From Echinarachnius parma (taxonomy: Eukaryota > Echinodermata > Echinoidea > Clypeasteroida > Echinarachniidae), in the NCBI GenBank assembly GCA_037951105.1, contig JBAMJV010011314.1:30001-94000 (forward strand): a stretch of DNA of 64,000 nucleotides, given 5' to 3'. The position numbers were made by a program, and so were the translations under genes. Of this stretch, positions 32,280 through 47,300 are shown piece by piece. Below the pieces are notes generated by a model, which ran no database searches, was not told the origin of the DNA, and saw only the letters and a list, made by a program, of their open reading frames with translations. Numbering within the stretch: position 1 is the stretch's first letter; each line of letters opens with the position of its first letter.

Positions 32280-35200
32280 CCATTGGAACTTATATTTGAA
32301 TATTGATAACTCGTGTCTGGTTCGTTCTAATATATCGTTAACCAATTTCTCACTACAAGATCCAGTTGGGTCTGTCGGTAGGAGGCGAGGCTCTAAATCA
32401 AAGGGTCGTGGGTTCGAGCCCATCATGATATTATTTTTTAGCAAATTTGTTTCAGTTTGAATCCACTGATCCATAAATGCATATAGCCTTAATTATCTAA
32501 GCTATAGCCAGCAAGTATCAGCGAACTGCCATTGGATTTATATTTGAATATTCGTGGCTACTTGCGTAATGTTTTTTTCAAGTGATAACTCGTGTCTGGT
32601 TCGTTCTAATATATCCATAACCAATTTTTCACTACAAGATCCAGTTGGGTCAGTCGGTAGGAGATGAGGCTCTAAATCAAAGGGTCGTGGATTCGAGCCC
32701 ATCATGATATTATTTTTGAAGCAAATTTGTTTCAGTTTGAATTTGCTGATCGATAAATGCATATAGCCTTATTTAGCTAAGCTAACCAGCAAGTATCAGC
32801 GAACTGGCATTGGAACTTATATTTGAATATTCGTGGCCACTTGCGTAATGTTTTTCTAGTGATAACTCGTGTCTGGTTCGTTCTAATATATCCATAACCA
32901 ATTTCTCATTACAAGATCCAGTTGGGTCAGTCCATAGGAGGTGAGGCTCTAAATCAAAGGGTCGTGGGTTCGAGCCCATCATGATATTATTTTTGAGCAA
33001 ATTTGTTTCAGTTTGAATCCACTGATCCATAAATGCATATAGCCTTAATTTGATAAGCTAACTAGCAAGTATCAGCGAACTGCCATTGGAACTCATATGT
33101 GAATATTCGTGGCTACTTGCGTAATGTTTTTTTCAAGTGATAACTCGTGTCTGGTTCGTTCTAATATATCCATAACCAATTTTTCACTACAAGATCCAGT
33201 TGGGTCAGTCGGTAGGAGATGAGGCTCTAAATCAAAGGGTCGTGGATTCGAGCCCATCATGATATTATTTTTGAAGCAAATTTGTTTCAGTTTGAATTTG
33301 CTGATCGATAAATGCATATAGCCCTATTTAGCTAAGCAAACCAGCAAGTATCAGCCAACTGCCATTGGAACTTATATTTGAATATTCATGGCCACTTGCG
33401 TAATGTTTTTCAAGTGATAACTCGTGTCTGGTTCGTTCTAATATATCCATAACCAATTTCTCACTACAAGATCCAGTTGGGTCAGTCCGTAGAAGGTGAG
33501 CCTCTAAATCAAAGGGTCGTGGGTTCGAGCCCCTCATGATATTATTTTTGAGCAATTTTTTTCAGTTTGAATCCGCTGATCCATAAATGCATATAGCCTT
33601 AATTAGCTAAGCTAACCAGCAAGTACCAGCGAACTGCCATTGGAACTTATATTTGAATATTCGTGGCTACTTGCGTTATGTTTTTCAAGTGATAACTCGT
33701 GTCTGGTTCGTTCTAATATATCCATAACCAATTTCTCAATACAAGATCCAGTTGGGTCAGTCCGTAGGAGGTGAGGCTCTAAATCCAAGGGTCGTGGGTT
33801 CGAGCCCCTCATGATATTATTTTTGAGCAAATTTTTTTCAGTTTGAATCCGCTGATCCATAAATGCATATAGCCTTAATTAGCTAAGCTAACCAGCAAGT
33901 ATCAGCGAACTGCCATTGGAACTTATATTTGAATATTGATAACTCGTGTCTGGTTCGTTCTAATATATCGTTAACCAATTTCTCACTACAAGATCCAGTT
34001 GGGTCAGTCGGTAGGAGGGAGATGAGGCTCTAAATCAAAGGGTCGTGGATTCGAGCCCATCATGATATTATTTTTGAAGCAAATTTGTTTCAGTTTGAAT
34101 TTGCTGATCGATAAATGCATATAGCCTTATTTAGCTAAGCAAACCAGCAAGTATCAGCCAACTGCCATTGGAACTTATATTTGAATATTCATGGCCACTT
34201 GCGTAATGTTTTTCAAGTGATAACTCGTGTCTGGTTCGTTCTAATATATCCATAACCAATTTCTCACTACAAGATCCAGTTGGGTCAGTTCGTAGAAGGT
34301 GAGGCTCTAAATCAAAGGGTCGTGGGTTCGAGCCCCTCATGATATTATTTTTGAGCAAATTTTTTTCAGTTTGAATACGCTGATCCATAAATGCATATAG
34401 CCTTAATTAGCTAAGCTAACCAGCAAGTATCAGCGAACTGCCATTGGAACTTATATTTGAATATTGATAACTCGTGTCTGGTTCGTTCTAATATATCGTT
34501 AACCAATTTCTCACTACAAGATCCAGTTGGGTCTGTCGGTAGGAGGCGAGGCTCTAAATCAAAGGGTCGTGGGTTCGAGCCCATCATGATATTATTTTTT
34601 AGCAAATTTGTTTCAGTTTGAATCCACTGATCCATAAATGCATATAGCCTTAATTTGATAAGCTAACCAGCAAGTATCAGCGAACTGCCATTGGAACTCA
34701 TATGTGAATATTCGTGGCTACTTGCGTAATGTTTTTTTCAAGTGATAACTCGTGTCTGGTTCGTTCTAATATATCCATAACCAATTTTTCACTACAAGAT
34801 CCAGTTGGGTCAGTCGGTAGGAGATGAGGCTCTAAATCAAAGGGTCGTGGATTCGAGCCCATCATGATATTATTTTTGAAGCAAATTTGTTTCAGTTTGA
34901 ATTTGCTGATCGATAAATGCATATAGCCTTATTTAGCTAAGCAAACCAGCAAGTATCAGCCAACTGCCATTGGAACTTATATTGGAATATTCATGGCCAC
35001 TTGCGTAATGTGTCTGGTTCGTTCTAATATATCCATAACCAATTTCTCACTACAAGATCCAGTTGGGTCAGTCCGTAGAAGGTGAGCCTCTAAATCAAAG
35101 GGTCGTGGGTTCGAGCCCCTCATGATATTATTTTTGAGCAAATTTTTTCAGTTTGAATCCGCTGATCCATAAATGCATATAGCCTTAATTAGCTAAGCTA

Positions 35201-36265
35201 ACCAGCAAGTACCAGCGAACTGCCATTGGAACTTATATTTGAATATTCGTGGCTACTTGCGTTATGTTTTTCAAGTGATAACTCGTGTCTGGTTCGTTCT
35301 AATATATCCATAACCAATTTCTCAATACAAGATCCAGTTGGGTCAGTCCGTAGGAGGTGAGGCTCTAAATCCAAGGGTCGTGGGTTCGAGCCCCTCATGA
35401 TATTATTTTTGAGCAAATTTTTTTCAGTTTGAATCCGCTGATCCATAAATGCATATAGCCTTAATTAGCTAAGCTAACCAGCAAGTATCAGCGAACTGCC
35501 ATTGGAACTTATATTTGAATATTGATAACTCGTGTCTGGTTCGTTCTAATATATCGTTAACCAATTTCTCACTACAAGATCCAGTTGGGTCAGTCGGTAG
35601 GAGGGAGATGAGGCTCTAAATCAAAGGGTCGTGGATTCGAGCCCATCATGATATTATTTTTGAAGCAAATTTGTTTCAGTTTGAATTTGCTGATCGATAA
35701 ATGCATATAGCCTTATTTAGCTAAGCAAACCAGCAAGTATCAGCCAACTGCCATTGGAACTTATATTTGAATATTCATGGCCACTTGCGTAATGTTTTTC
35801 AAGTGATAACTCGTGTCTGGTTCGTTCTAATATATCCATAACCAATTTCTCACTACAAGATCCAGTTGGGTCAGTTCGTAGAAGGTGAGGCTCTAAATCA
35901 AAGGGTCGTGGGTTCGAGCCCCTCATGATATTATTTTTGAGCAAATTGTTTTCAGTTTGAATACGCTGATCCATAAATGCATATAGCCTTAATTAGCTAA
36001 GCTAACCAGCAAGTATCAGCGAACTGCCATTGGAACTTATATTTGAATATTGATAACTCGTGTCTGGTTCGTTCTAATATATCGTTAACCAATTTCTCAC
36101 TACAAGATCCAGTTGGGTCTGTCGGTAGGAGGCGAGGCTCTAAATCAAAGGGTCGTGGGTTCGAGCCCCTCATGATATTATTTTTGAGCAAATTCTTTTC
36201 AGTTTGAATACGCTGATCCATAAATGCATATAGCCTTAATTAGCTAAGCTAACCAGCAAGTATCA

Positions 36266-36386
36266 GCGAACTGCATGGGCGTCGATACTTACGTAATACC
36301 CATTCATCAGGGGGGGGGATGGATGAATGGATCATCCCCCCCTGATCAATGGGTATCAATGACAGATCGACGCCCGTGGCGAACTG
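36266..36386 (+). mobile_element. Satellite-borne hAT-like MITE, copy 3
   Basis: Body 36274-36378; G-run of 9. Lies just beyond the break-point of the 12.02-kb duplication, in a monomer that appears to be a hybrid of two types. Confidence 0.85.
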
Positions 36387-37429
36387 CCATTGGAACTTAT
36401 ATTTGAATATTGATAACTCGTGTCTGGTTCGTTCTAATATATCGTTAACCAATTTCTCACTACAAGATCCAGTTGGGTCTGTCGGTAGGAGGCGAGGCTC
36501 TAAATCAAAGGGTCGTGGGTTCGAGCCCATCATGATATTATTTTTTAGCAAATTTGTTTCAGTTTGAATCCACTGATCCATAAATGCATATAGCCTTAAT
36601 TATCTAAGCTATAGCCAGCAAGTATCAGCGAACTGCCATTGGATTTATATTTGAATATTCGTGGCTACTTGCGTAATGTTTTTTTCAAGTGATAACTCGT
36701 GTCTGGTTCGTTCTAATATATCCATAACCAATTTTTCACTACAAGATCCAGTTGGGTCAGTCGGTAGGAGATGAGGCTCTAAATCAAAGGGTCGTGGATT
36801 CGAGCCCATCATGATATTATTTTTGAAGCAAATTTGTTTCAGTTTGAATTTGCTGATCGATAAATGCATATAGCCTTATTTAGCTAAGCTAACCAGCAAG
36901 TATCAGCGAACTGGCATTGGAACTTATATTTGAATATTCGTGGCCACTTGCGTAATGTTTTTCTAGTGATAACTCGTGTCTGGTTCGTTCTAATATATCC
37001 ATAACCAATTTCTCATTACAAGATCCAGTTGGGTCAGTCCATAGGAGGTGAGGCTCTAAATCAAAGGGTCGTGGGTTCGAGCCCATCATGATATTATTTT
37101 TGAGCAAATTTGTTTCAGTTTGAATCCACTGATCCATAAATGCATATAGCCTTAATTTGATAAGCTAACTAGCAAGTATCAGCGAACTGCCATTGGAAGT
37201 CATATGTGAATATTCGTGGCTACTTGCGTAATGTTTTTTTCAAGTGATAACTCGTGTCTGGTTCGTTCTAATATATCCATAACCAATTTTTCACTACAAG
37301 ATCCAGTTGGGTCAGTCGGTAGGAGATGAGGCTCTAAATCAAAGGGTCGTGGATTCGAGCCCATCATGATATTATTTTTGAAGCAAATTTGTTTCAGTTT
37401 GAATTTGCTGATCGATAAATGCATATAGC

Positions 37430-39725
37430 CTTATTTCTGCCATTGGAACTTATATTTGAATATTCATGGCCACTTGCGTAATGTTTTTCAAGTTGATAAC
37501 TCGTGTCTGGTCGTTCTAATATATCCATAGACCAATATCTTCACTACAAGTTCCAGTTGGGTCTCAGTCCGTAGAAGGTGATGGACTCTAAATTCAAAGG
37601 GTCGTGGTTCGAGCCCCTCATGATATTATTTTGACGCAAATGTTTTTTCAGTTTGAATACGCTGATACCATAAATGCATAGAGCCTTTAATTAGCTAAGC
37701 TAACCAGCATGTATCAGCGAATTCTGCCATTGGAACTTTATATTTGAATATTGATAACCTCGTGTCTGGTTCGTTCTATATATCCATAACCAATTTCTCA
37801 TTACAAGATCAGGTTGGGTCAGTCCATAGGAGGTGAGGCTCTAAATCAAAGGGTCGTGGGGTAGAGCCCCATCATGATATTATTTTTGAGCAAATTTGTT
37901 TCAGTTTGAAGTCCACTGAACCTATAAATGCAGTATAGGCCTTAATTTGATAAGCTAACTAGCAAGTATCAGCGAACCTGCCATTGGAAGTCATAGGTTG
38001 AAATATTCGTGGCTACTTTGCGTAATGTTTTTCTTCAAGTGATAACTCGTGTCCCTGGTTCGGTCTAATCTACTATCCATACCAATTTTTCACTACAAGA
38101 TCCAGTTGGGTCAAGTCGGTAGGAGATGAGGCTCTATTCAATCAGGGTCGTGGATTCGAGCCATCATGATTTATTTTATTTTTTTGAGAGCAAATTTGTT
38201 TCAGTTTGAATTTGCTGATCGATAAATGCATATAGCCTTATTTAGCTAAGCAAACCAGCAAGTATCAGCCACTGCCATTGGAACTTATATTGAATATTCA
38301 TGGCCACTTGCGTAATGTGTCTGGTTCGTTCTAATATATCCATAACCAATTTCTCACTACAAGATCCAGTTTGGGTCAGTCCGTAGAAGGTGAGGCTCAT
38401 ATCAAAGGGTCGTGGTTCGAGCCCTCATGATATTATTTTTGAGCAAATTTTTTTTCAGTTTGATTACGCTGATCCATAAATGCATATAGCCTTAATTAGC
38501 TAAGCTAACCAGCAAGTATCAGCGAACTGCCATGGAACTTATATTTGAATATTGATAACTCGTGTCTGGTTCGTTCTAATATATCGTTAACCAATTTCTC
38601 ACTACAAGATCCAGTTGGGTCTGTCGGTAGGAGGCGAGGCTCTAAATCAAAGGGTCGTGGGTTCGAGCCCATCATGATATTTTTTTTAGCAAATTTGTTT
38701 CAGTTTGAATCCACTGATCCATAAATGCATATAGCCTTAATTTGATAAGCTAACCAGCAAGTATCAGCGAACTGCCATTGGAACTCATATGTGAATATTC
38801 GTGGCTACTTGCGTAATGTTTTTTTCAAGTGATAACTCGTGTCTGGTTCGTTCTAATATATCCATAACCAATTTCTCACTACAAGATCCAGTTGGGTCTG
38901 TCGGTAGGAGGCGAGGCTCTAAATCAAAGGGTCGTGGGTTCGAGCCCATCATGATATTATTTTTTGCAAATTTATTTCAGTTTGAATCCACTGATCCATA
39001 AATGCATATAGCCTTAATTTGATAAGCTAACCAGCAAGTATCAGCGAACTGCCATTGGAACTCATATGTGAATATTCGTGGCTACTTGCGTAATGTTTTT
39101 TTCAAGTGATAACTCGTGTCTGGTTCGTTCTAATATATCCATAACCAATTTCTCACTACAAGATCCAGTTGGGGTCAGTCGGTAGGAGATGAGGCTCTAA
39201 ATCAAAGGTCGTGGATTCGAGCCCATCATGATATTATTTTTGAAGCAAATTTGTTTCAGTTTGAATTTGCTGATCGATTAATGCATATAGCCTTATTTAG
39301 CTAAGCTAACCAGCAATTATCAGCCAACTGCCATTGGAACTTATATTTGAATATTCATGGCCACTTGCGTAATGTGTCTGTTCGTTCTAATATATCCATA
39401 ACCAATTTCTCACTACAAGATCCAGTTGGGTCAGTCCGGTAGAAGGTGAGCTCTAAATCAAAGGGTCGGTGGGTTCGAGCCCCTCATGATATTATTTTTG
39501 AGCAAATTCTTTTCAGTTTGAATACGCTGATCCATAAATGCATATAGCCTTTAATTAGCTAAGCTAACCAGCAAGTATCAGCGAACTGCCATTGGAACTT
39601 ATATTTGAATATTGATAACTCGTGTCTGGTTCGTTCTAATATATCGTTAACCAATTTCTCACTACAAGATCCAGTTGGGTCTGTCGGTAGGAGGCGAGGC
39701 TCTAAATCAAAGGGTCGTGGGGTTC
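37430..39725 (+). other. Low-quality satellite stretch with dense random indels
   Basis: Satellite monomers here carry many single-base insertions, deletions and substitutions not seen elsewhere in the array, for example CTGGTCGTTC near 37508, GGTCTCAGTCC near 37560 and GTGTCCCTGGTTCGGTC near 38050. A 29-bp loss occurs at the start (37436) and the last error is GTGGGGTTCG near 39717. Errors become sparser rightward. Clean sequence resumes sharply on both sides. This looks like uncorrected long-read sequence or a filled gap rather than biology. Confidence 0.75.
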
Positions 39726-41425
39726 GAGCCCATCATGATATTTTTTTTTAGCAAATTTGTTTCAGTTTGAATCCACTGATCCATAAATGCATATAGCCTT
39801 AATTTGATAAGCTAACCAGCAAGTATCAGCGAACTGCCATTGGAACTCATATGTGAATATTCGTGGCTACTTGCGTAATGTTTTTTTCAAGTGATAACTC
39901 GTGTCTGGTTCGTTCTAATATATCCATAACCAATTTCTCACTACAAGATCCAGTTGGGTCTGTCGGTAGGAGGCGAGGCTCTAAATCAAAGGGTCGTGGG
40001 TTCGAGCCCATCATGATATTATTTTTTTGCAAATTTATTTCAGTTTGAATCCACTGATCCATAAATGCATATAGCCTTAATTTGATAAGCTAACCAGCAA
40101 GTATCAGCGAACTGCCATTGGAACTCATATGTGAATATTCGTGGCTACTTGCGTAATGTTTTTTTCAAGTGATAACTCGTGTCTGGTTCGTTCTAATATA
40201 TCCATAACCAATTTCTCACTACAAGATCCAGTTGGGTCAGTCGGTAGGAGATGAGGCTCTAAATCAAAGGGTCGTGGATTCGAGCCCATCATGATATTAT
40301 TTTTGAAGCAAATTTGTTTCAGTTTGAATTTGCTGATCGATAAATGCATATAGCCTTATTTAGCTAAGCAAACCAGCAAGTATCAGCCAACTGCCATTGG
40401 AACTTATATTTGAATATTCATGGCCACTTGCGTAATGTGTCTGGTTCGTTCTAATATATCCATAACCAATTTCTCACTACAAGATCCAGTTGGGTCAGTC
40501 CGTAGAAGGTGAGGCTCTAAATCAAAGGGTCGTGGGTTCGAGCCCCTCATGATATTATTTTTGAGCAAATTCTTTTCAGTTTGAATACGCTGATCCATAA
40601 ATGCATATAGCCTTAATTAGCTAAGCTAACCAGCAAGTATCAGCGAACTGCCATTGGAACTTATATTTGAATATTGATAACTCGTGTCTGGTTCGTTCTA
40701 ATATATCGTTAACCAATTTCTCACTACAAGATCCAGTTGGGTCTGTCGGTAGGAGGCGAGGCTCTAAATCAAAGGGTCGTGGGTTCGAGCCCATCATGAT
40801 ATTTTTTTTTAGCAAATTTGTTTCAGTTTGAATCCACTGATCCATAAATGCATATAGCCTTAATTTGATAAGCTAACCAGCAAGTATCAGCGAACTGCCA
40901 TTGGAACTCATATGTGAATATTCGTGGCTACTTGCGTAATGTTTTTTTCAAGTGATAACTCGTGTCTGGTTCGTTCTAATATATCCATAACCAATTTCTC
41001 ACTACAAGATCCAGTTGGGTCAGTCGGTAGGAGATGAGGCTCTAAATCAAAGGGTCGTGGATTCGAGCCCATCATGATATTATTTTTGAAGCAAATTTGT
41101 TTCAGTTTGAATTTGCTGATCGATAAATGCATATAGCCTTATTTAGCTAAGCAAACCAGCAAGTATCAGCCAACTGCCATTGGAACTTATATTTGAATAT
41201 TCATGGCCACTTGCGTAATGTGTCTGGTTCGTTCTAATATATCCATAACCAATTTCTCACTACAAGATCCAGTTGGGTCAGTCCGTAGAAGGTGAGGCTC
41301 TAAATCAAAGGGTCGTGGGTTCGAGCCCCTCATGATATTATTTTTGAGCAAATTCTTTTCAGTTTGAATACGCTGATCCATAAATGCATATAGCCTTAAT
41401 TAGCTAAGCTAACCAGCAAGTATCA

Positions 41426-41551
41426 GCGAACTGCATGGGCGTCGATACTTACGTAATACCCATTAATCAGGGGGGGGGGGGGGGGATGGATGAATGGATC
41501 ATCCCCCTGATCAATGGGTATCAATGACAGATCGACGCCCGTGGCGAACTG
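41426..41551 (+). mobile_element. Satellite-borne hAT-like MITE, copy 4
   Basis: Body 41434-41543; the longest G-run (16). Counterpart of copy 1 in the duplicated block. Confidence 0.85.
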
Positions 41552-44178
41552 CCATTGGAACTTATATTTGAATATTGATAACTCGTGTCTGGTTCGTTCT
41601 AATATATCGTTAACCAATTTCTCACTACAAGATCCAGTTGGGTCTGTCGGTAGGAGGCGAGGCTCTAAATCAAAGGGTCGTGGGTTCGAGCCCATCATGA
41701 TATTATTTTTTAGCAAATTTGTTTCAGTTTGAATTTGCTGATCCATAAATGCATATAGCCTTAATTATCTAAGCTATAGCCAGCAAGTATCAGCGAACTG
41801 CCATTGGATTTATATTTGAATATTCGTGGCTACTTGCGTAATGTTTTTTTCAAGTGATAACTCGTGTCTGGTTCGTTCTAATATATCCATAACCAATTTT
41901 TCACTACAAGATCCAGTTGGGTCAGTCGGTAGGAGATGAGGCTCTAAATCAAAGGGTCGTGGATTCGAGCCCATCATGATATTATTTTTGAAGCAAATTT
42001 GTTTCAGTTTGAATTTGCTGATCGATAAATGCATATAGCCTTATTTAGCTAAGCAAACCAGCAATTATCAGCCAACTGCCATTGAAACTTATATTTGAAT
42101 ATTCATGGCCACTTGCGTAATGTTTTTTCAAGTGATAACTCGTGTCTGGTTCGTTCTAATATATCCATAACCAATTTCTCACTACAAGATCCAGTTGGGT
42201 CAGTCCGTAGAAGGTGAGGCTCTAAATCAAAGGGTCGTGGGTTCGAGCCCCTCATGATATTATTTTTGAGCAAATTTTTTTCAGTTTGAATACGCTGATC
42301 CATAAATGCATATAGCCTTAATTAGCTAAGCTAACCAGCAAGTATCAGCGAACTGCCATTGGAACTTATATTTGAATATTGATAACTCGTGTCTGGTTCG
42401 TTCTAATATATCGTTAACCAATTTCTCACTACAAGATCCAGTTGGGTCAGTCGGTAGGAGATGAGGCTCTAAATCAAAGGGTCGTGGATTCGAGCCCATC
42501 ATGATATTATTTTTGAAGCAAATTTGTTTCAGTTTGAATTTGCTGATCGATAAATGCATATAGCTTTATTTAGCTAAGCAAACCAGCAAGTATCAGCCAA
42601 CTGCCATTGGAACTTATATTTGAATATTCATGGCCACTTGCGTAATGTTTTTCAAGTGATAACTCGTGTCTGGTTCGTTCTAATATATCCATAACCAATT
42701 TCTCACTACAAGATCCAGTTGGGTCAGTCCGTAGAAGGTGAGGCTCTAAATCAAAGGGTCGTGGGTTCGAGCCCCTCATGATATTATTTTTGAGCAAATT
42801 TTTTTCAGTTTGAATACGCTGATCCATAAATGCATATAGCCTTAATTAGCTAAGCTAACCAGCAAGTATCAGCGAACTGCCATTGGAACTTATATTTGAA
42901 TATTGATAACTCGTGTCTGGTTCGTTCTAATATATCGTTAACCAATTTCTCACTACAAGATCCAGTTGGGTCTGTCGGTAGGAGGCGAGGCTCTAAATCA
43001 AAGGGTCGTGGGTTCGAGCCCATCATGATATTATTTTTTTGCAAATTTGTTTCAGTTTGAATCCACTGATCCATAAATGCATATAGCCTTAATTATCTAA
43101 GCTATAGCCAGCAAGTATCAGCGAACTGCCATTGGATTTATATTTGAATATTCGTGGCCACTTGCGTAATGTTTTTCGAGTGATAACTCGTGTCTGGTTC
43201 GTTCTAATATATCCATAACCAATTTCTCACTACAAGATCCAGTTAGGTCAGTCCGTAGGAGGTGAGGCTCTAAATCAAAGTGTCGTGGGTTCGAGCCCCT
43301 CATGATATTATTTTTGAGCAAATTTTTTTCAGTTTCAATCCGCTGATCCATAAATGCATATAGCCTTAATTAGCTAAGCTAACCAGCAAGTATCAGCGAA
43401 CTGCCATTGGAACTTATATTTGAATATTGATAACTCGTGTCTGGTTCGTTCTAATATATTGTTAACCAATTTCTCACTACAAGATCCAGTTGGGTCTGTC
43501 GGTAGGAGGCGAGGCTCTAAATCAAAGGGTCGTGGGTTCGAGCCCATCATGATATTATTTTTTAGCAAATTTGTTTCAGTTTGAATCCACTGATCCATAA
43601 ATGCATATAGCCTTAATTTGATAAGCTAACCAGCAAGTATCAGCGAACTGCCATTGGAACTCATATGTGAATATTCGTGGCTACTTGCGTAATGTTTTTT
43701 TCAAGTGATAACTCGTGTCTGGTTCGTTCTAATATATCCATAACCAATTTTTCACTACAAGATCCAGTTGGGTCAGTCGGTAGGAGATGAGGCTCTAAAT
43801 CAAAGGGTCTTGGATTCGAGCCCATCATGATATTATTTTTGAAGCAAATTTGTTTCAGTTTGAATTTGCTGATCGATAAATGCATATAGCCTTATTTAGC
43901 TAAGCAAACCAGCAAGTATCAGCCAACTGCCATTGGAACTTATATTTGAATATTCATGGCCACTTGCGTAATGTGTCTGGTTCGTTCTAATATATCCATA
44001 ACCAATTTCTCACTACAAGATCCAGTTGGGTCAGTCCGTAGAAGGTGAGGCTCTAAATCAAAGGGTCGTGGGTTCGAGCCCCTCATGATATTATTTTTGA
44101 GCAAATTCTTTTCAGTTTGAATACGCTGATCCATAAATGCATATAGCCTTAATTAGCTAAGCTAACCAGCAAGTATCA

Positions 44179-44301
44179 GCGAACTGCATGGGCGTCGATA
44201 CTTACGTAATACCCATTCATCAGGGGGGGGGGGATGGATGAATGGATCATCCCCCCCTGATCAATGGGTATCAATGACAGATCGACGCCCGTGGCGAACT
44301 G
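44179..44301 (+). mobile_element. Satellite-borne hAT-like MITE, copy 5
   Basis: Body 44187-44293; G-run of 11. Counterpart of copy 2 in the duplicated block. Confidence 0.85.
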
Positions 44302-47300
44302 CCATTGGAACTTATATTTGAATATTGATAACTCGTGTCTGGTTCGTTCTAATATATCGTTAACCAATTTCTCACTACAAGATCCAGTTGGGTCTGTCGG
44401 TAGGAGGCGAGGCTCTAAATCAAAGGGTCGTGGGTTCGAGCCCATCATGATATTATTTTTTAGCAAATTTGTTTCAGTTTGAATCCACTGATCCATAAAT
44501 GCATATAGCCTTAATTATCTAAGCTATAGCCAGCAAGTATCAGCGAACTGCCATTGGATTTATATTTGAATATTCGTGGCTACTTGCGTAATGTTTTTTT
44601 CAAGTGATAACTCGTGTCTGGTTCGTTCTAATATATCCATAACCAATTTTTCACTACAAGATCCAGTTGGGTCAGTCGGTAGGAGATGAGGCTCTAAATC
44701 AAAGGGTCGTGGATTCGAGCCCATCATGATATTATTTTTGAAGCAAATTTGTTTCAGTTTGAATTTGCTGATCGATAAATGCATATAGCCTTATTTAGCT
44801 AAGCTAACCAGCAAGTATCAGCGAACTGGCATTGGAACTTATATTTGAATATTCGTGGCCACTTGCGTAATGTTTTTCTAGTGATAACTCGTGTCTGGTT
44901 CGTTCTAATATATCCATAACCAATTTCTCATTACAAGATCCAGTTGGGTCAGTCCATAGGAGGTGAGGCTCTAAATCAAAGGGTCGTGGGTTCGAGCCCA
45001 TCATGATATTATTTTTGAGCAAATTTGTTTCAGTTTGAATCCACTGATCCATAAATGCATATAGCCTTAATTTGATAAGCTAACTAGCAAGTATCAGCGA
45101 ACTGCCATTGGAACTCATATGTGAATATTCGTGGCTACTTGCGTAATGTTTTTTTCAAGTGATAACTCGTGTCTGGTTCGTTCTAATATATCCATAACCA
45201 ATTTTTCACTACAAGATCCAGTTGGGTCAGTCGGTAGGAGATGAGGCTCTAAATCAAAGGGTCGTGGATTCGAGCCCATCATGATATTATTTTTGAAGCA
45301 AATTTGTTTCAGTTTGAATTTGCTGATCGATAAATGCATATAGCCCTATTTAGCTAAGCAAACCAGCAAGTATCAGCCAACTGCCATTGGAACTTATATT
45401 TGAATATTCATGGCCACTTGCGTAATGTTTTTCAAGTGATAACTCGTGTCTGGTTCGTTCTAATATATCCATAACCAATTTCTCACTACAAGATCCAGTT
45501 GGGTCAGTCCGTAGAAGGTGAGCCTCTAAATCAAAGGGTCGTGGGTTCGAGCCCCTCATGATATTATTTTTGAGCAATTTTTTTCAGTTTGAATCCGCTG
45601 ATCCATAAATGCATATAGCCTTAATTAGCTAAGCTAACCAGCAAGTACCAGCGAACTGCCATTGGAACTTATATTTGAATATTCGTGGCTACTTGCGTTA
45701 TGTTTTTCAAGTGATAACTCGTGTCTGGTTCGTTCTAATATATCCATAACCAATTTCTCAATACAAGATCCAGTTGGGTCAGTCCGTAGGAGGTGAGGCT
45801 CTAAATCCAAGGGTCGTGGGTTCGAGCCCCTCATGATATTATTTTTGAGCAAATTTTTTTCAGTTTGAATCCGCTGATCCATAAATGCATATAGCCTTAA
45901 TTAGCTAAGCTAACCAGCAAGTATCAGCGAACTGCCATTGGAACTTATATTTGAATATTGATAACTCGTGTCTGGTTCGTTCTAATATATCGTTAACCAA
46001 TTTCTCACTACAAGATCCAGTTGGGTCAGTCGGTAGGAGGGAGATGAGGCTCTAAATCAAAGGGTCGTGGATTCGAGCCCATCATGATATTATTTTTGAA
46101 GCAAATTTGTTTCAGTTTGAATTTGCTGATCGATAAATGCATATAGCCTTATTTAGCTAAGCAAACCAGCAAGTATCAGCCAACTGCCATTGGAACTTAT
46201 ATTTGAATATTCATGGCCACTTGCGTAATGTTTTTCAAGTGATAACTCGTGTCTGGTTCGTTCTAATATATCCATAACCAATTTCTCACTACAAGATCCA
46301 GTTGGGTCAGTTCGTAGAAGGTGAGGCTCTAAATCAAAGGGTCGTGGGTTCGAGCCCCTCATGATATTATTTTTGAGCAAATTTTTTTCAGTTTGAATAC
46401 GCTGATCCATAAATGCATATAGCCTTAATTAGCTAAGCTAACCAGCAAGTATCAGCGAACTGCCATTGGAACTTATATTTGAATATTGATAACTCGTGTC
46501 TGGTTCGTTCTAATATATCGTTAACCAATTTCTCACTACAAGATCCAGTTGGGTCTGTCGGTAGGAGGCGAGGCTCTAAATCAAAGGGTCGTGGGTTCGA
46601 GCCCATCATGATATTATTTTTTAGCAAATTTGTTTCAGTTTGAATCCACTGATCCATAAATGCATATAGCCTTAATTTGATAAGCTAACCAGCAAGTATC
46701 AGCGAACTGCCATTGGAACTCATATGTGAATATTCGTGGCTACTTGCGTAATGTTTTTTTCAAGTGATAACTCGTGTCTGGTTCGTTCTAATATATCCAT
46801 AACCAATTTTTCACTACAAGATCCAGTTGGGTCAGTCGGTAGGAGATGAGGCTCTAAATCAAAGGGTCGTGGATTCGAGCCCATCATGATATTATTTTTG
46901 AAGCAAATTTGTTTCAGTTTGAATTTGCTGATCGATAAATGCATATAGCCTTATTTAGCTAAGCAAACCAGCAAGTATCAGCCAACTGCCATTGGAACTT
47001 ATATTGGAATATTCATGGCCACTTGCGTAATGTGTCTGGTTCGTTCTAATATATCCATAACCAATTTCTCACTACAAGATCCAGTTGGGTCAGTCCGTAG
47101 AAGGTGAGCCTCTAAATCAAAGGGTCGTGGGTTCGAGCCCCTCATGATATTATTTTTGAGCAAATTTTTTCAGTTTGAATCCGCTGATCCATAAATGCAT
47201 ATAGCCTTAATTAGCTAAGCTAACCAGCAAGTACCAGCGAACTGCCATTGGAACTTATATTTGAATATTCGTGGCTACTTGCGTTATGTTTTTCAAGTGA

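Larger units (their letters stand above)
27715..36170 (+). repeat. ~8.4-kb satellite block, copy 1 of a near-identical duplication
   Basis: Monomer landmarks from 28044 to 36221 recur at 40062 to 48243 with constant offset 12018, becoming 12022 after a MITE G-run length change. Only isolated differences were seen (for example CATACAGCC near 31337 versus CATATAGCC in the other copy). The copies part near 36170. Confidence 0.8.
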
